Assembly (NCBI GenBank): GCA_020350725.1
Contig: CP070719.1
Coordinates: forward strand, 187,597-251,596
From: a bacterium
GTDB lineage: Bacteria > BMS3Abin14
Direction: 5' to 3'
Length of the DNA: 64,000 nucleotides
Part shown: positions 42,790 to 52,009 of the stretch, in pieces
Numbering within the stretch: the stretch's first letter is position 1
Layout of the letters: every line of letters begins with the position of its first letter
Notes under the pieces: model-generated
Database searches by the model: none
Seen by the model: the letters and a program-made list of their open reading frames with translations, nothing else
Told to the model about the DNA's origin: nothing
Program-made: the position numbers and the translations under genes

Positions 42790-43821
42790 ATGACGGGGAA
42801 ACCTCTGATGGTCGCTGTTACCTTGTCTGTGGTTCTTCTGATTGCGCCGTCGGGCCTGTCGGCGACAACGGTCAACCTCAACAAGGCCCGCGATCTTGTC
42901 GACAAGGGGCAGTGTCCCTCGGCGATTCCCCTGCTCGAGGAGATCCTCTCCGCCTCCCCGGACAGCCAGGAGGCACAGTACCTGATGGGTGTCTGTCACC
43001 TTCGAATGGACGACCTGAAAGCCGCCGATGGATATTTTCAGGGTATTTTTTCCCGTGAAGGAGGGGCCGACGAAGCCATCGCAGACCAGGTCGGCAACGC
43101 ATTCGAGGATCACATCATTTCGCATCTGGGAGGGGGTCAGGTTGAAATGGCCACGGAAGCCTTCGAGCTTCTCATGAAGTATCGGCCGTCCACAAAAGAC
43201 AGGGTGTCAAAATCCTGCGTCGACAGGGGAGAGGCATACCTTCAGCAGGGACAGGACAGGGAGGCGGCCTATCTCTTCCGGTTCGCCGCGTCCTACAGCG
43301 AGGCCCTGAAGGACAGGATCTGCGACATTCTTTTCGTCAAGGCCAAGGCCGCCACCGGCGAGGAGAGCCTCAAGCTCGTCCTGGCATCTGTCCGCTACGG
43401 CAACAAGTACCAGGACGAGACCACCCGAATGGTCCTGAGGCTGGCCAACTCCATCGAGGACCCGTCGATCAGGGAAAGCTACCTCGGGCAGGCTCTGGAT
43501 TTCATCGAGAGGGAGGTCCTCTTCAACGCTTCCGTGGATTACTTCACCAGCTCCTGGGGCCCCCCGCAGAGGATCACCCTGGTGGAGCCGGGCAGATGGA
43601 TCGGGGTGGAGAAGGCAAAGGAGAAGGAGAGGATCTTCTATCTGGCCGAGCAGTCCCTGCTGACCCGCCAGAACGGCACGCGGGTCGTCCTGGAGCCGGC
43701 TTTTCTCACGGCGAGGCCCTTTACCGGAAGCGAAACGAGAACGGACAAGGGTTACGTCACCGAGATCTGGTTCAGTGTTGACGAGAACCCCGTTACGGTG
43801 GCCTTCTGGGTAAAAGACTGA
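42790..43821 (+). CDS. Secreted TPR-like protein of unknown function
   Basis: 343 residues. A clear signal peptide (MVAVTLSVVLLIAPSGLSA) is followed by TPR-like helical pairs (about 30-130: ARDLVDKGQCPSAIPLLEE, SQEAQYLMGVCHLRM) and by a C-terminal domain with no family I recognise (residues 240-343). The ATG at 42790 is preferred since AGGAGG lies 6 nt before it; an ATG at 42784 would overlap that site. It is followed 56 nt later by a transporter gene on the same strand. Periplasmic location is likely. Confidence 0.75.
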   Translation: MTGKPLMVAVTLSVVLLIAPSGLSATTVNLNKARDLVDKGQCPSAIPLLEEILSASPDSQEAQYLMGVCHLRMDDLKAADGYFQGIFSREGGADEAIADQVGNAFEDHIISHLGGGQVEMATEAFELLMKYRPSTKDRVSKSCVDRGEAYLQQGQDREAAYLFRFAASYSEALKDRICDILFVKAKAATGEESLKLVLASVRYGNKYQDETTRMVLRLANSIEDPSIRESYLGQALDFIEREVLFNASVDYFTSSWGPPQRITLVEPGRWIGVEKAKEKERIFYLAEQSLLTRQNGTRVVLEPAFLTARPFTGSETRTDKGYVTEIWFSVDENPVTVAFWVKD

Positions 43822-43877
43822 TCCCGCCGGGTCCGACCATCGGTCCGAGGCCTGACCATCCTCCGGTCACGCTCACA

Positions 43878-44762
43878 ATGGCCCGCCGAAGAGATGACAT
43901 CAGCGGCGTCCTCATCATGGTCGTGGCGGTCCTGATCCTGAGCCCCGACGCCCTTCTGATATCCCTGGTCGCGGTGGATCCCTGGACGGTGGTGTTCTGG
44001 AGAGGACTGCTCACCGCGGCCACCATGACGGTCGGCCTCCTCTTCGCCCATGGACGTGATACGGTCAGCCAGATACACCACGTGGGTTGGCCGGGGGTTT
44101 TGGCCGGCTTCCTCTTCGGGTCAAGCACCCTTTCCTTTGTCCTGTCCGTGAGGCTGACCGCGGCGGCCAACACCCTGGTGATCATATCGGCGATGCCTCT
44201 CTTTGCCGCCCTCTTTACCCGCCTCTTCCTCAAAGAGAAGGTGCCGGTCCACACCTGGATCGCTGTCACCGTGGGTTTCGCGGGAATCGCCATCGTCTTT
44301 TCCGGAAGCCTGGCGGGGTTATCCGCCCTGGGCGATCTGCTGGCAATGGTCACGGCCTGTTTCATGGCCGGAAATTTCGTCATCATCCGCCGGTACAGGA
44401 AGGTGAACATGATCCCGGCCGTCATCCTCAGCGGGATCCTGACCACGGCGGCCATGGCGCCCTTTGCCGCCCCACTGAGCGTCACCGGTCCGGATGTCCT
44501 GTTCCTGGCGGTCATGGGCACCATCGTCCTGCCCATACCGCTGTCCTTCATGACGATCGCCCCCAAGCTCATTCCCGCGGCTGAGGTCAGTCTGATCATG
44601 TTGCTGGAGACCTTCCTGGGGCCGCTCTGGGTGTGGTTCGGACTGGGCCAGGTGCCGGCCGTGGAAACCTTCCTGGGGGGCGGGGTGCTGGTTCTGACCC
44701 TGGCCTGGCATTCCATGGTGAGACTGGGTGATCGGCCGGGACGCCCAATCCCCGATGTCTGA
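43878..44762 (+). CDS. EamA/DMT-family transporter
   Basis: 294 residues with ten predicted transmembrane helices and two EamA repeats (about 5-140 and 150-290). Typical ends of the repeat are seen in LFLKEKVPVHTWIAVTVGF and LLETFLGPLWVWFGLGQVP. Drug/metabolite transporter family members export amino acids, nucleotides or other small metabolites; substrate is unknown. No strong ribosome site; start chosen from the length of helix 1. Confidence 0.85.
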   Translation: MARRRDDISGVLIMVVAVLILSPDALLISLVAVDPWTVVFWRGLLTAATMTVGLLFAHGRDTVSQIHHVGWPGVLAGFLFGSSTLSFVLSVRLTAAANTLVIISAMPLFAALFTRLFLKEKVPVHTWIAVTVGFAGIAIVFSGSLAGLSALGDLLAMVTACFMAGNFVIIRRYRKVNMIPAVILSGILTTAAMAPFAAPLSVTGPDVLFLAVMGTIVLPIPLSFMTIAPKLIPAAEVSLIMLLETFLGPLWVWFGLGQVPAVETFLGGGVLVLTLAWHSMVRLGDRPGRPIPDV

Positions 44763-44779
44763 TGTCTACCGTCGTACCT

Positions 44780-45724
44780 CTAGTTCCCCTCGCCGGCTCC
44801 CGGTAACCCGTCCGGGGGAGAAGACCACTCCTCGGGTTCCACGAAGACCCTCTTGACCTCGCCGTGGGTTCGCTTGATCAGCAGGTCCATGTCGGAGAGG
44901 ACCTTCTCCACCCTCCCCGCGGGCAGAGTGTCCACGAAATCGACGCTGATATTGACCAGGATGAACTCCGGCCCCATGTGGAGAGTGAGAACCTCATTGA
45001 CCTTTTCCACCTCCGGAAAAGACCCGGCGAGGCGCCTTATGCTGTCGACCACTTCCGGATGGGCCCCCTCGCCGATGAGAAGGCCCTTGGTCTCATAGGC
45101 CAGCCAGATGGCCGTTCCCCCCAGTATGGCGCCGATGACGATGGACGCAGCCCCGTCAAAGACGGGATTGCCCGTCATCTGGTACAGAAAGACCCCCGCA
45201 AAGGCCACCAGGAGACCCAGGAGGGCGGCGGAGTCCTCGAAAAGAACCACGAACAGGGAGGGGTTTTTCCCCCTCTTGACCGCCTCCAGGAAGCCGTGCC
45301 CCCCCCTGGCCCTGTTGAACTCCCGGATGGCGAACAGCCAGGCGATCCCCTCGAAGACCACGGCCAGGCCCAGAACAATATAGTTCACCCCGGGGTTTTC
45401 CATCGGTGTGGGATGGGTTAGGTGGTGGACGCCCTCGTAGAGGGATACGCCGGAACCGACAGCGAAGATGAGGATAGCGACCACAAAGCTCCAGAAATAG
45501 ACCTCCTTGCCGTGGCCGAAAGGAAATCTTTCGTCAGGGGGCTTCCGGGCTTTCTTCAGGCCGTGGAGAAGGAGGACCTGGTTGCCCGTGTCAACAAGGG
45601 AATGGATGCCCTCGGAGAGCATGGCGGAACTGCCGGTCATCGCCGCGGCCATGAATTTGGTCACCGCGATGAGGGAGTTGCCGATCAGGGCGGCGTATAT
45701 GGCTTTTCTGGATGAAGAGGCCAA
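44780..45724 (-). CDS. Cation diffusion facilitator (SLC30A9/ZnT9-like)
   Basis: 314 residues, six transmembrane helices and a C-terminal cytoplasmic dimer domain. Helix II carries SEGIHSLVDTGNQ and helix V carries LFEDSAALLGLL, the wording of the ZnT9-like branch of CDF proteins; FPFGHGKEVYFW lies between. The family exports Zn2+, Co2+, Ni2+ or Fe2+ in exchange for protons. The gene is divergent from slyD, a metal-binding chaperone, and a TTTCCAGA/TCTGGAAA inverted repeat lies between them. Confidence 0.88.
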   Translation of the reverse strand: MASSSRKAIYAALIGNSLIAVTKFMAAAMTGSSAMLSEGIHSLVDTGNQVLLLHGLKKARKPPDERFPFGHGKEVYFWSFVVAILIFAVGSGVSLYEGVHHLTHPTPMENPGVNYIVLGLAVVFEGIAWLFAIREFNRARGGHGFLEAVKRGKNPSLFVVLFEDSAALLGLLVAFAGVFLYQMTGNPVFDGAASIVIGAILGGTAIWLAYETKGLLIGEGAHPEVVDSIRRLAGSFPEVEKVNEVLTLHMGPEFILVNISVDFVDTLPAGRVEKVLSDMDLLIKRTHGEVKRVFVEPEEWSSPPDGLPGAGEGN

Positions 45725-45743
45725 AGGCCCTCCGCGGATAGGG

Positions 45744-45772
45744 TTTCCAGATTACGGTTTACAGTCTGGAAA
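45744..45772. repeat. Inverted repeat TTTCCAGA/TCTGGAAA between CDF transporter and slyD
   Basis: Eight-base arms with a 13-bp spacer, 20 bp before the CDF start. Size and symmetry fit a dimeric repressor operator. The remainder of the 150-nt spacer is AT-richer than the genes and has tracts of TCCAAT/TCTCC words. Confidence 0.35.
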
Positions 45773-45877
45773 TTAACCTCTAATCTATTTCCTCAAATCT
45801 CCGATTTCGGATGTCTGACGGCCAATCTCCAATATCTGCACCACTGTCTGCAGCAGTTTGCCTTTCAGGAGGATCTC

Positions 45878-46360
45878 ATGAAAGCTGGCAAGGGCAAAGT
45901 TGTATCCATCGAATACACCCTCAGGGATGATCAGGGAGAAGTGATCGATACCTCGGAGGGCCGGGAGCCGCTGGATTATATCCACGGAGCCGGGAACATC
46001 ATCCAGGGCCTCGAAAATTCCCTCGAGGGCCGGGAGGCAGGTGAAAGCTTCACCGTCTCCATTCCGCCTGAGGAGGCCTACGGCTCCCGGGACGATTCCC
46101 TCCTCCATTACGTGGAGCGCCGCTTCCTCGACGTAGAGGGAGAGATCGAGGTGGGCATGCAGTTCCAGGCCCAGGCTGAGCACGGGACCGTGATCCTGAC
46201 CGTAGCCAATGTCGAGGGTGACAGCATCACCCTTGATCAGAACCATCCCCTGGCCGGTTCGACCCTCTACTTCGAGGTGGAAGTGGTCGGAGTGAGGGAG
46301 GCCACTGCCGAGGAGCTGGAACACGGCCATCCCCATGGCCCCGAGGGGTGTGGTCATTAG
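45878..46360 (+). CDS. slyD: FKBP-type peptidyl-prolyl isomerase SlyD
   Basis: 160 residues. FKBP domain (VSIEYTLRDDQGEVIDTS, PLDYIHGAGNIIQGLENSL) with the IF chaperone flap inserted at about 70-125, ending in a short metal-binding tail HGHPHGPEGCGH. The tail is much shorter than the E. coli one but keeps His and Cys residues. SlyD folds proteins and delivers nickel to hydrogenases. AGGAGG precedes the ATG by 6 nt. Confidence 0.93.
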   Translation: MKAGKGKVVSIEYTLRDDQGEVIDTSEGREPLDYIHGAGNIIQGLENSLEGREAGESFTVSIPPEEAYGSRDDSLLHYVERRFLDVEGEIEVGMQFQAQAEHGTVILTVANVEGDSITLDQNHPLAGSTLYFEVEVVGVREATAEELEHGHPHGPEGCGH

Positions 46361-46415
46361 AGCGGTATCCATAGCACCCGATCCCGGATCCGGTACCGAG
46401 TGCCCGGACCGGGAA

Positions 46416-46889
46416 CTACGGCCCCCCTTTCAGGGCTGACGGAGAGACCATCCACTTCAGGACCCAATTGCCCGGTCCTCCCTCCAGGCAGACCACCGTA
46501 GCCGTATCGAACCTGACGAGATCCGCCTCGGAGTTCCAGCCGAGGAGCGTGGAGGCGAGCCGGGAAAGGTGGGGAAGGTGGCCCACCAGCATGGTGTCCA
46601 CTTCGAGATCCGGCAGCCTGTCCATCCAGATCCCCGGGTCATCCATGGGCAGAAGACCGGGCGCCTCGACGACCCTGCCTGTAAAGGCCAGATGGTCGGC
46701 CAGGATCCGGGCGGTCTGTGCGGCCCTGGTCTTTGGACTGTGTACCATCTCTCCCAGATACATCTGAAATTGACCGCCGATGAACCTGGCGATCCGTGAC
46801 GCCTCCGCCTTCCCGTTCTCCGACAGGGGCCTTCCGGGATCGGCCTGTGCTTCGACCGCCTCTCCATGCCTGACCAGGAACAGATGCAA
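46416..46889 (-). CDS. Phosphohistidine phosphatase SixA-like histidine phosphatase
   Basis: 157 residues, histidine phosphatase superfamily. The catalytic RHG motif is at the N-terminus (LFLVRHGEAVEAQADPG) and the second histidine lies in LVGHLPHLSRLAS. Length and the PLSENGKAEA segment fit SixA, which dephosphorylates phosphohistidine in signalling or phosphotransferase proteins. It is divergent from a PAS histidine kinase, but no ArcB-type HPt domain is seen in the window, so the substrate is open. Confidence 0.88.
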   Translation of the reverse strand: MHLFLVRHGEAVEAQADPGRPLSENGKAEASRIARFIGGQFQMYLGEMVHSPKTRAAQTARILADHLAFTGRVVEAPGLLPMDDPGIWMDRLPDLEVDTMLVGHLPHLSRLASTLLGWNSEADLVRFDTATVVCLEGGPGNWVLKWMVSPSALKGGP

Positions 46890-47006
46890 AAGAACCCCTC
46901 CCTACTCCCCGTTTCCCGACGTCCCGCGGACTTCATCATACAGGAAAATAAACATCATGGAAAAGGGTTCCGGCAGGGTCCGGCGGCGACCCCTCCCGAC
47001 AGTTCC

Positions 47007-47035
47007 TTTGCAGACGGTGCGATGTCCGCTATATT
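47007..47035 (+). promoter_or_regulatory. Promoter of the PAS histidine kinase gene
   Basis: TTTGCA, 17-nt spacer, TATATT (5 of 6 matches in the -10). It leaves a leader of about 100 nt before the ATG at 47140. Confidence 0.45.
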
Positions 47036-47139
47036 GAAGGATCGAATGGAGAGTTGGGATAGTCTCCGGCGGAGTCAGGCCCGGTAGAGAACAACCGGAT
47101 GCCGGCCGGGGGGCCGAGATCGTCCGGCCATAGGACCGA

Positions 47140-48897
47140 ATGGCGGCGCAGACCATGGAAGACAGACTGAAAAAAATCCTGGATGCCATGCCCGACATGT
47201 ACTTCCTCATGGACCGGGATGGCGTCTTCCTCGACGTCAAGGCGGCCAGAGACTTTGACCCCATCCTGCCTCCCGGAGATTTCCTCGGGAAAAGGATGGC
47301 CGACCTCCTGCCTGAGGAGATCCACACAGAGGCTTTGAAGCTGGTCGGGGAGGCCCTGGAGGTCGGGGAGGAGACACTCTTCGAGTATTCCCTCCCGGAC
47401 GGAGGCGGACTCCGTCACTACGAGGCCAGGATCGTGCCCCTGGAGGTCCAGGAGGTCCTGGTGATCGTGCGGGATGTCACGGACAGGTTCAAGGCTGAGG
47501 CGATCGTCATCGAGTCCGAGGCCCGCTACCGCAGACTGTTCGACAGGAACCCCGTTCCCATGTACATCTACGATGTCCAGTCCCTCAGGATCCTCGACGT
47601 CAACGAGGCGATGGTGAGCTGCTACGGTTACTCGCGGCAGGAGCTCGGCAGGATGTCCATGATGGACATCCGCCCCTCCGAGGAGTCCCGGGATGTGCTC
47701 GCACACCTGAGCCAGCTCGAGCCGGGGATGCTGTACACGGGTGTGTGGCGCCATCGGAAGAAGGACGGGTCTGTCATCGACGTGGATATCACCAGCGCTG
47801 ATTTCCCGTTCGGAAATCGACGGGCCAGGCTCGTCCTCTGCCAGGACGTGACCGAGAAGCTCCGGATGGAGAGGGAATTGAGGGAGTCGGAGGAACGCTA
47901 CCGGAGGCTCTTCGAGAACAATCCTCTTCCCATGATCATTTTCGACCCGGAATCACTGGAGATCCTGGCGGTCAATGAAGCTGCCGAGAGGCAATACGGC
48001 TGGTCCTGCGAGGAATTTCTGAAGATGACCGTTCTGGATATCCGGCCGGAGGAGGATGCCGATGCAGCGGCCAAGAGGATCGAGGACGTTCCCGAGGGGC
48101 TCGACAGGGTCGGCGTGTGGAGGCATACCAGGAAAGACGGTACGGTCATCTATGTGGACATCACGTCTCACAGCCTTGATTATCAGGGAAAAAAGGCCAG
48201 GATGGCTCTGTGCCACGATGTTACGGAAAAAATACGGTCCGAGAGGAGGATCAAGGCTTCCCTCGAGGAGAAGGAGATCCTCCTCAAGGAGATCCACCAC
48301 CGTGTCAAGAACAACCTCCAGGTCATCTCCGGCCTGCTTCATCTCCAGTCCCATTACATCAGTGACGAGTCGGTGAAGGGAATCTACCGGGACAGCCAGA
48401 ACAGGGTCATTTCGATGGCTCTTATTCACGAGAGCCTTTACCAGAAAGAGGACCTGGCCAGGGTGGATTTTGCCGATTATATCAGGAGCCTGGTGGGAAA
48501 CCTGTCCGCCACCTATGGTGTTGAGGGGAATCGGATAGCCACTCGGATGGATGTCGAGGACGTTCAGCTCGTCGTCGACACCGCTATTCCCTGCGGGCTG
48601 ATCATCAACGAACTGGTCACCAATGCACTCAAGCATGCCTTCCCGGATGGGTCAAAAGGGGTCGTCAGCATCGAATTCCACCAGGTCGACAGACAGTGCT
48701 ACCATCTGGTCATCTCCGACAACGGGTCAGGTTTTCCCGAGGACGTCGATTTCCGGAACACGAATACCCTGGGCCTCCAGCTGGTCACCATCCTCGTCGA
48801 TCAGCTCGGCGGAACCATCGATCTGGATCGCGATGGAGGAACGACCTTCCGGATATCTTTCACACAATATCTGGAGGCGGGGTCGGAAATGCACTAG
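47140..48897 (+). CDS. Soluble sensor histidine kinase with three PAS domains (HisKA_2 type)
   Basis: 585 residues, no transmembrane helix. PAS domains lie at about 8-120, 135-250 and 255-370; the second and third share the block YRRLFDRNPVPMYIYD versus YRRLFENNPLPMIIFD. The phosphoacceptor segment is LLKEIHHRVKNNLQVISGLL near residue 385, the HisKA_2/HWE-like class, followed by HATPase_c with the N box INELVTNALKHAF and G box DNGSGFPEDV. It is cytoplasmic and should sense small ligands, redox or light via PAS. No response regulator is adjacent, so the partner is elsewhere. Confidence 0.93.
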   Translation: MAAQTMEDRLKKILDAMPDMYFLMDRDGVFLDVKAARDFDPILPPGDFLGKRMADLLPEEIHTEALKLVGEALEVGEETLFEYSLPDGGGLRHYEARIVPLEVQEVLVIVRDVTDRFKAEAIVIESEARYRRLFDRNPVPMYIYDVQSLRILDVNEAMVSCYGYSRQELGRMSMMDIRPSEESRDVLAHLSQLEPGMLYTGVWRHRKKDGSVIDVDITSADFPFGNRRARLVLCQDVTEKLRMERELRESEERYRRLFENNPLPMIIFDPESLEILAVNEAAERQYGWSCEEFLKMTVLDIRPEEDADAAAKRIEDVPEGLDRVGVWRHTRKDGTVIYVDITSHSLDYQGKKARMALCHDVTEKIRSERRIKASLEEKEILLKEIHHRVKNNLQVISGLLHLQSHYISDESVKGIYRDSQNRVISMALIHESLYQKEDLARVDFADYIRSLVGNLSATYGVEGNRIATRMDVEDVQLVVDTAIPCGLIINELVTNALKHAFPDGSKGVVSIEFHQVDRQCYHLVISDNGSGFPEDVDFRNTNTLGLQLVTILVDQLGGTIDLDRDGGTTFRISFTQYLEAGSEMH

Positions 48898-48958
48898 ATC
48901 CCGGCCGTGCCGCGCCCCGCTCCGAGGTAAGGCACTGCCGCGTACCCCGACACATCCG

Positions 48959-50818
48959 ATGCTCAAGATCCAAAACCTTTCCAAATCCTACGGCGACCAG
49001 GTTCTCTTCGAGGGCTTGACCTTTAACATCAACCGGGGAGAGCGGGTCGGCCTCGTCGGTCGGAACGGGCATGGCAAAACCACTCTCCTGCGCCTTATCA
49101 TGGGAGAGGAATCACCCGACAACGGCACGATCTCCGTGCCGAAGGGCTACCGGATCGGTCACCTCCAGCAGCTTCTCGGTTTCACCCGTCCAACCGTCCT
49201 CGAAGAGGCGGCGCAAGGCCTGCGTGAGGGTGAGGGCGACCAGCACTGGAGGGTCGAAAAGGTCCTGGCGGGCCTGGGTTTCTCCAGAGGGGACATGTCC
49301 AGGCCTCCCTCCGAGTTCTCCGGAGGATTCCAGGTCAGGCTGAATCTCGCCAAACTGCTGGTCTCGGAGCCGGACCTCCTCCTCCTCGATGAACCCACCA
49401 ACTTCCTCGACGTTGTCGCCATACGCTGGCTTGAGCGGTTCTTCTCCTCGTGGCGGGGCGAACTGCTGATCGTGACCCACGACCGCAGTTTCATGGACAG
49501 TGTCATCTCCCACACCATGGGCCTGCACAGGAAGAAGCTGCGCAAGATCCGGGGTCTGACGGGCAAGTACTACGAACAGATCGCTCAGGAGGAGGAGGTT
49601 CACGAGAAGTCCCGCATCAACATCGAACGGAAGAGACAGCAGACGGAGCAATTCATCCGGAAGTTCCGGGCCAAAGCGAGGCTGGTCGGCCTTGTCCAGT
49701 CCCGGATCAGGACCCTTGAAAAAATGGAGATGCCCGAAAGGCTCGAGGAGATCCCTGAACTGAGTTTCTCTTTTCGGTCGGAGCCCTTACCAGCCAGAAC
49801 CACGCTGCAGGTGGAGGACCTGACCTTCTCTTACTCAGGATCGAGACCCCACCTCGTCGAGGATCTCAACATCATCGTCGGCAGGGAGGACCGAATAGGT
49901 GTGGTGGGGGCCAACGGCAAAGGGAAATCGACTCTCCTCAGGCTCCTGGCGGGCGAGCTGCAGCCGCTTGCCGGACGGGTCAGATGCCATCCGAAACTCA
50001 GATTGGGCTATTACGGTCAGACGAACGTCGATCGTTTGTCCGGCAATCGGATGGTGGTCGAGGAGATCCAGGCAGCCGATCCCGAGGGATCCCTGCAGCG
50101 GGCGAGGGGGGTGGCCGGTCGAATGATGTTCGAGGGGGATCAGGCCCTGAAGAGGATCTCCGTGCTCTCCGGGGGCGAGAGGAGCCGGGTCCTGCTGGGA
50201 AGGCTCCTTCTCGAGCCCCACAACCTCCTCCTCCTGGATGAGCCCACCAACCATCTGGACATGGAGTCCGGCGAGGCTCTCCTGAACGCCCTGGAGGAGT
50301 TCGCCGGTGCGGTGATCATCGTCACCCACAATGAACGCTTTCTGCACGGTCTGGCGGAACGTCTCATCGTCTTCGACAAGGGGTCTGTCACCCTCTTTGA
50401 AGGGACCTACCAGAACTTCCTCGACGAGACCGGCTGGCAGGCGGAGGAGGGCCTGCCGTCGGAGGCAGGCCCGGGTGCCCACCAAGCGGGGCGAAAGGCA
50501 GGGGGACGAAAGGAGGCCCGGCGGCTCAGGGCGCAGCTTGTCCGGGAGAGGACGGAAGAGGTCAGGCCGCTTCAGGAAAAGATCCAGAGACTTGAGAAGG
50601 CTATCAGGGAAAGGGAGATGCGGATCCAGACGGTCAACAGCGAGCTGGTCGAGGCGGCCAGTCGGCAGGTTCCCCAAAGGATCGCCGACCTGTCCAGGGA
50701 AAGCAGGGACCTGACCGAGAGGGTGGAGGCGGAATACGAGGAACTCTTCTCGGCCATGGAGGAGCTCGAGGATATCCAGAGAAACTGGACCGAGAAGATG
50801 GAAGGCAACACCGACTGA
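48959..50818 (+). CDS. ABC-F family ATPase (Uup/EttA-like ribosome-associated)
   Basis: 619 residues with two ABC domains: Walker A GRNGHGKTT and GANGKGKST, signatures SEFSGGFQVRLNLAKLL and SVLSGGERSRVLLGRLL, and Walker B LLLDEPTN twice. The interdomain linker (about 235-285) and a charged, coiled-coil C-terminus (about 540-619) fit ABC-F proteins of the Uup/YheS group, which act on ribosomes and not on membranes. It starts 61 nt after the kinase stop on the same strand. No ribosome site is obvious at ATG 48959; no other start fits the conserved N-terminus. Confidence 0.93.
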   Translation: MLKIQNLSKSYGDQVLFEGLTFNINRGERVGLVGRNGHGKTTLLRLIMGEESPDNGTISVPKGYRIGHLQQLLGFTRPTVLEEAAQGLREGEGDQHWRVEKVLAGLGFSRGDMSRPPSEFSGGFQVRLNLAKLLVSEPDLLLLDEPTNFLDVVAIRWLERFFSSWRGELLIVTHDRSFMDSVISHTMGLHRKKLRKIRGLTGKYYEQIAQEEEVHEKSRINIERKRQQTEQFIRKFRAKARLVGLVQSRIRTLEKMEMPERLEEIPELSFSFRSEPLPARTTLQVEDLTFSYSGSRPHLVEDLNIIVGREDRIGVVGANGKGKSTLLRLLAGELQPLAGRVRCHPKLRLGYYGQTNVDRLSGNRMVVEEIQAADPEGSLQRARGVAGRMMFEGDQALKRISVLSGGERSRVLLGRLLLEPHNLLLLDEPTNHLDMESGEALLNALEEFAGAVIIVTHNERFLHGLAERLIVFDKGSVTLFEGTYQNFLDETGWQAEEGLPSEAGPGAHQAGRKAGGRKEARRLRAQLVRERTEEVRPLQEKIQRLEKAIREREMRIQTVNSELVEAASRQVPQRIADLSRESRDLTERVEAEYEELFSAMEELEDIQRNWTEKMEGNTD

Positions 50819-50928
50819 GGGCCGGTCCGCCGCACCGTCAAACTGTCCACCGGGTTGCCAGTAGCGGTCCGGAGAGGTTATAAGGAGAAGGTTGCTGCCG
50901 TCCCCGGTTTATATCAAGGAGGGCCCCG

Positions 50929-51885
50929 TTGAGGATAGTCGTTCTGGACGGATACACGCTCAATCCCGGCGACCTCAGCTGGTACGGACTGCAGGCGCTG
51001 GGCCAGTGCGCTGTCCACGATCGTACTCCCCCGGAACGGGTCGTGGAACGCTGCCGGGACGCCGATGCGGTCCTGACCAACAAGGTCCTCCTGGACGCCG
51101 GGGTCATCAATTCCCTCCCCTTCCTTCGCTATATAGGGGTCCTGGCCACCGGGTACAATGTCGTCGACCTCGATGCCGCCCGTGTCCGGAACATCACCGT
51201 GACCAATGTCCCGGCCTACAGCACCCGGTCGGTGACCCAGCTGGTCTTTGCCCTCCTCCTGGAGTTGGCCCATCACGCCGGGGATCACTCACGTGCGGTA
51301 CGGGCCGGCAAGTGGGCACGAAGCCGGGATTTCACCTTCTGGGACTGGCCCCTAGTGGAGCTGGACGGCCTGACCATGGGCATTGTGGGATACGGCAACA
51401 TCGGCAGGGGGGTGGCTCGGGTGGCTGAGGCCTTCGGGATGGAGGTCCTGGTCTTTACCCGCAACCCCGACCGGGGGAACTACCCTGAAGTCAGATTCGC
51501 AGAACTGGAGGTACTCTTTGCCGAAAGCGATGTGGTCACCCTCCACTGCCCTCTGACGCCGGAGACCGAGGGTCTGGTGAATGCCGAGCGCCTGGCCCTC
51601 ATGGGCGAGAAGGCTTTCCTGATCAACACCAGCCGGGGACCCGTGGTGGACGAGTCGGCGCTGGCGGATGCGCTGAATGACGGCCGGATCGCCGGGGCGG
51701 CGGTTGATGTCCTGTCTCAGGAACCCCCCCATCCGACAAACCCCCTCCTTGGTGCCAGGAACTGCATCGTTACCCCCCACATCGGCTGGGCCACGGGGGC
51801 GGCACGGGCGAGGCTCATGGACACTGTGACGGAAAATCTGCGAGCCTGGATCGAGGGCCGGCCGGAGAATGTGGTGAACGAATAA
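50929..51885 (+). CDS. D-isomer-specific 2-hydroxyacid dehydrogenase
   Basis: 318 residues. NAD-binding motif GIVGYGNIGRGVARVAEAF, the catalytic arginine in NTSRGPVVDE, glutamate in VLSQEPPHPTNP and histidine in VTPHIGWAT are all present. The overall wording is close to glycerate/hydroxypyruvate reductases (HprA-like). It appears to start at TTG 50929, with AGGAGG 6 nt upstream. The threonine aldolase downstream makes a role in glycine/serine/hydroxypyruvate metabolism plausible. Confidence 0.9.
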   Translation: MRIVVLDGYTLNPGDLSWYGLQALGQCAVHDRTPPERVVERCRDADAVLTNKVLLDAGVINSLPFLRYIGVLATGYNVVDLDAARVRNITVTNVPAYSTRSVTQLVFALLLELAHHAGDHSRAVRAGKWARSRDFTFWDWPLVELDGLTMGIVGYGNIGRGVARVAEAFGMEVLVFTRNPDRGNYPEVRFAELEVLFAESDVVTLHCPLTPETEGLVNAERLALMGEKAFLINTSRGPVVDESALADALNDGRIAGAAVDVLSQEPPHPTNPLLGARNCIVTPHIGWATGAARARLMDTVTENLRAWIEGRPENVVNE

Positions 51886-51983
51886 GGATCCAGAGTCCAA
51901 TAACCAGAAGCCAAAATTACACCATGGGGTTTTTTCAATGATACCAGGGCAAAATGTCATATTAGCTTATGGACTTTGGATCC
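51886..51983. repeat. 98-bp element bounded by imperfect inverted repeats
   Basis: Left arm GGATCCAGAGTCCAATAA and right arm, read in reverse complement, GGATCCAAAGTCCATAA match except for one base change and one insertion. The element exactly fills the gap between the dehydrogenase stop codon and the next gene and is far more AT-rich than its neighbours. It may be a MITE-like remnant or a long terminator stem. Confidence 0.5.
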
Positions 51984-52009
51984 TGGATTAGCACAGAAAG
52001 GTGATCCCT

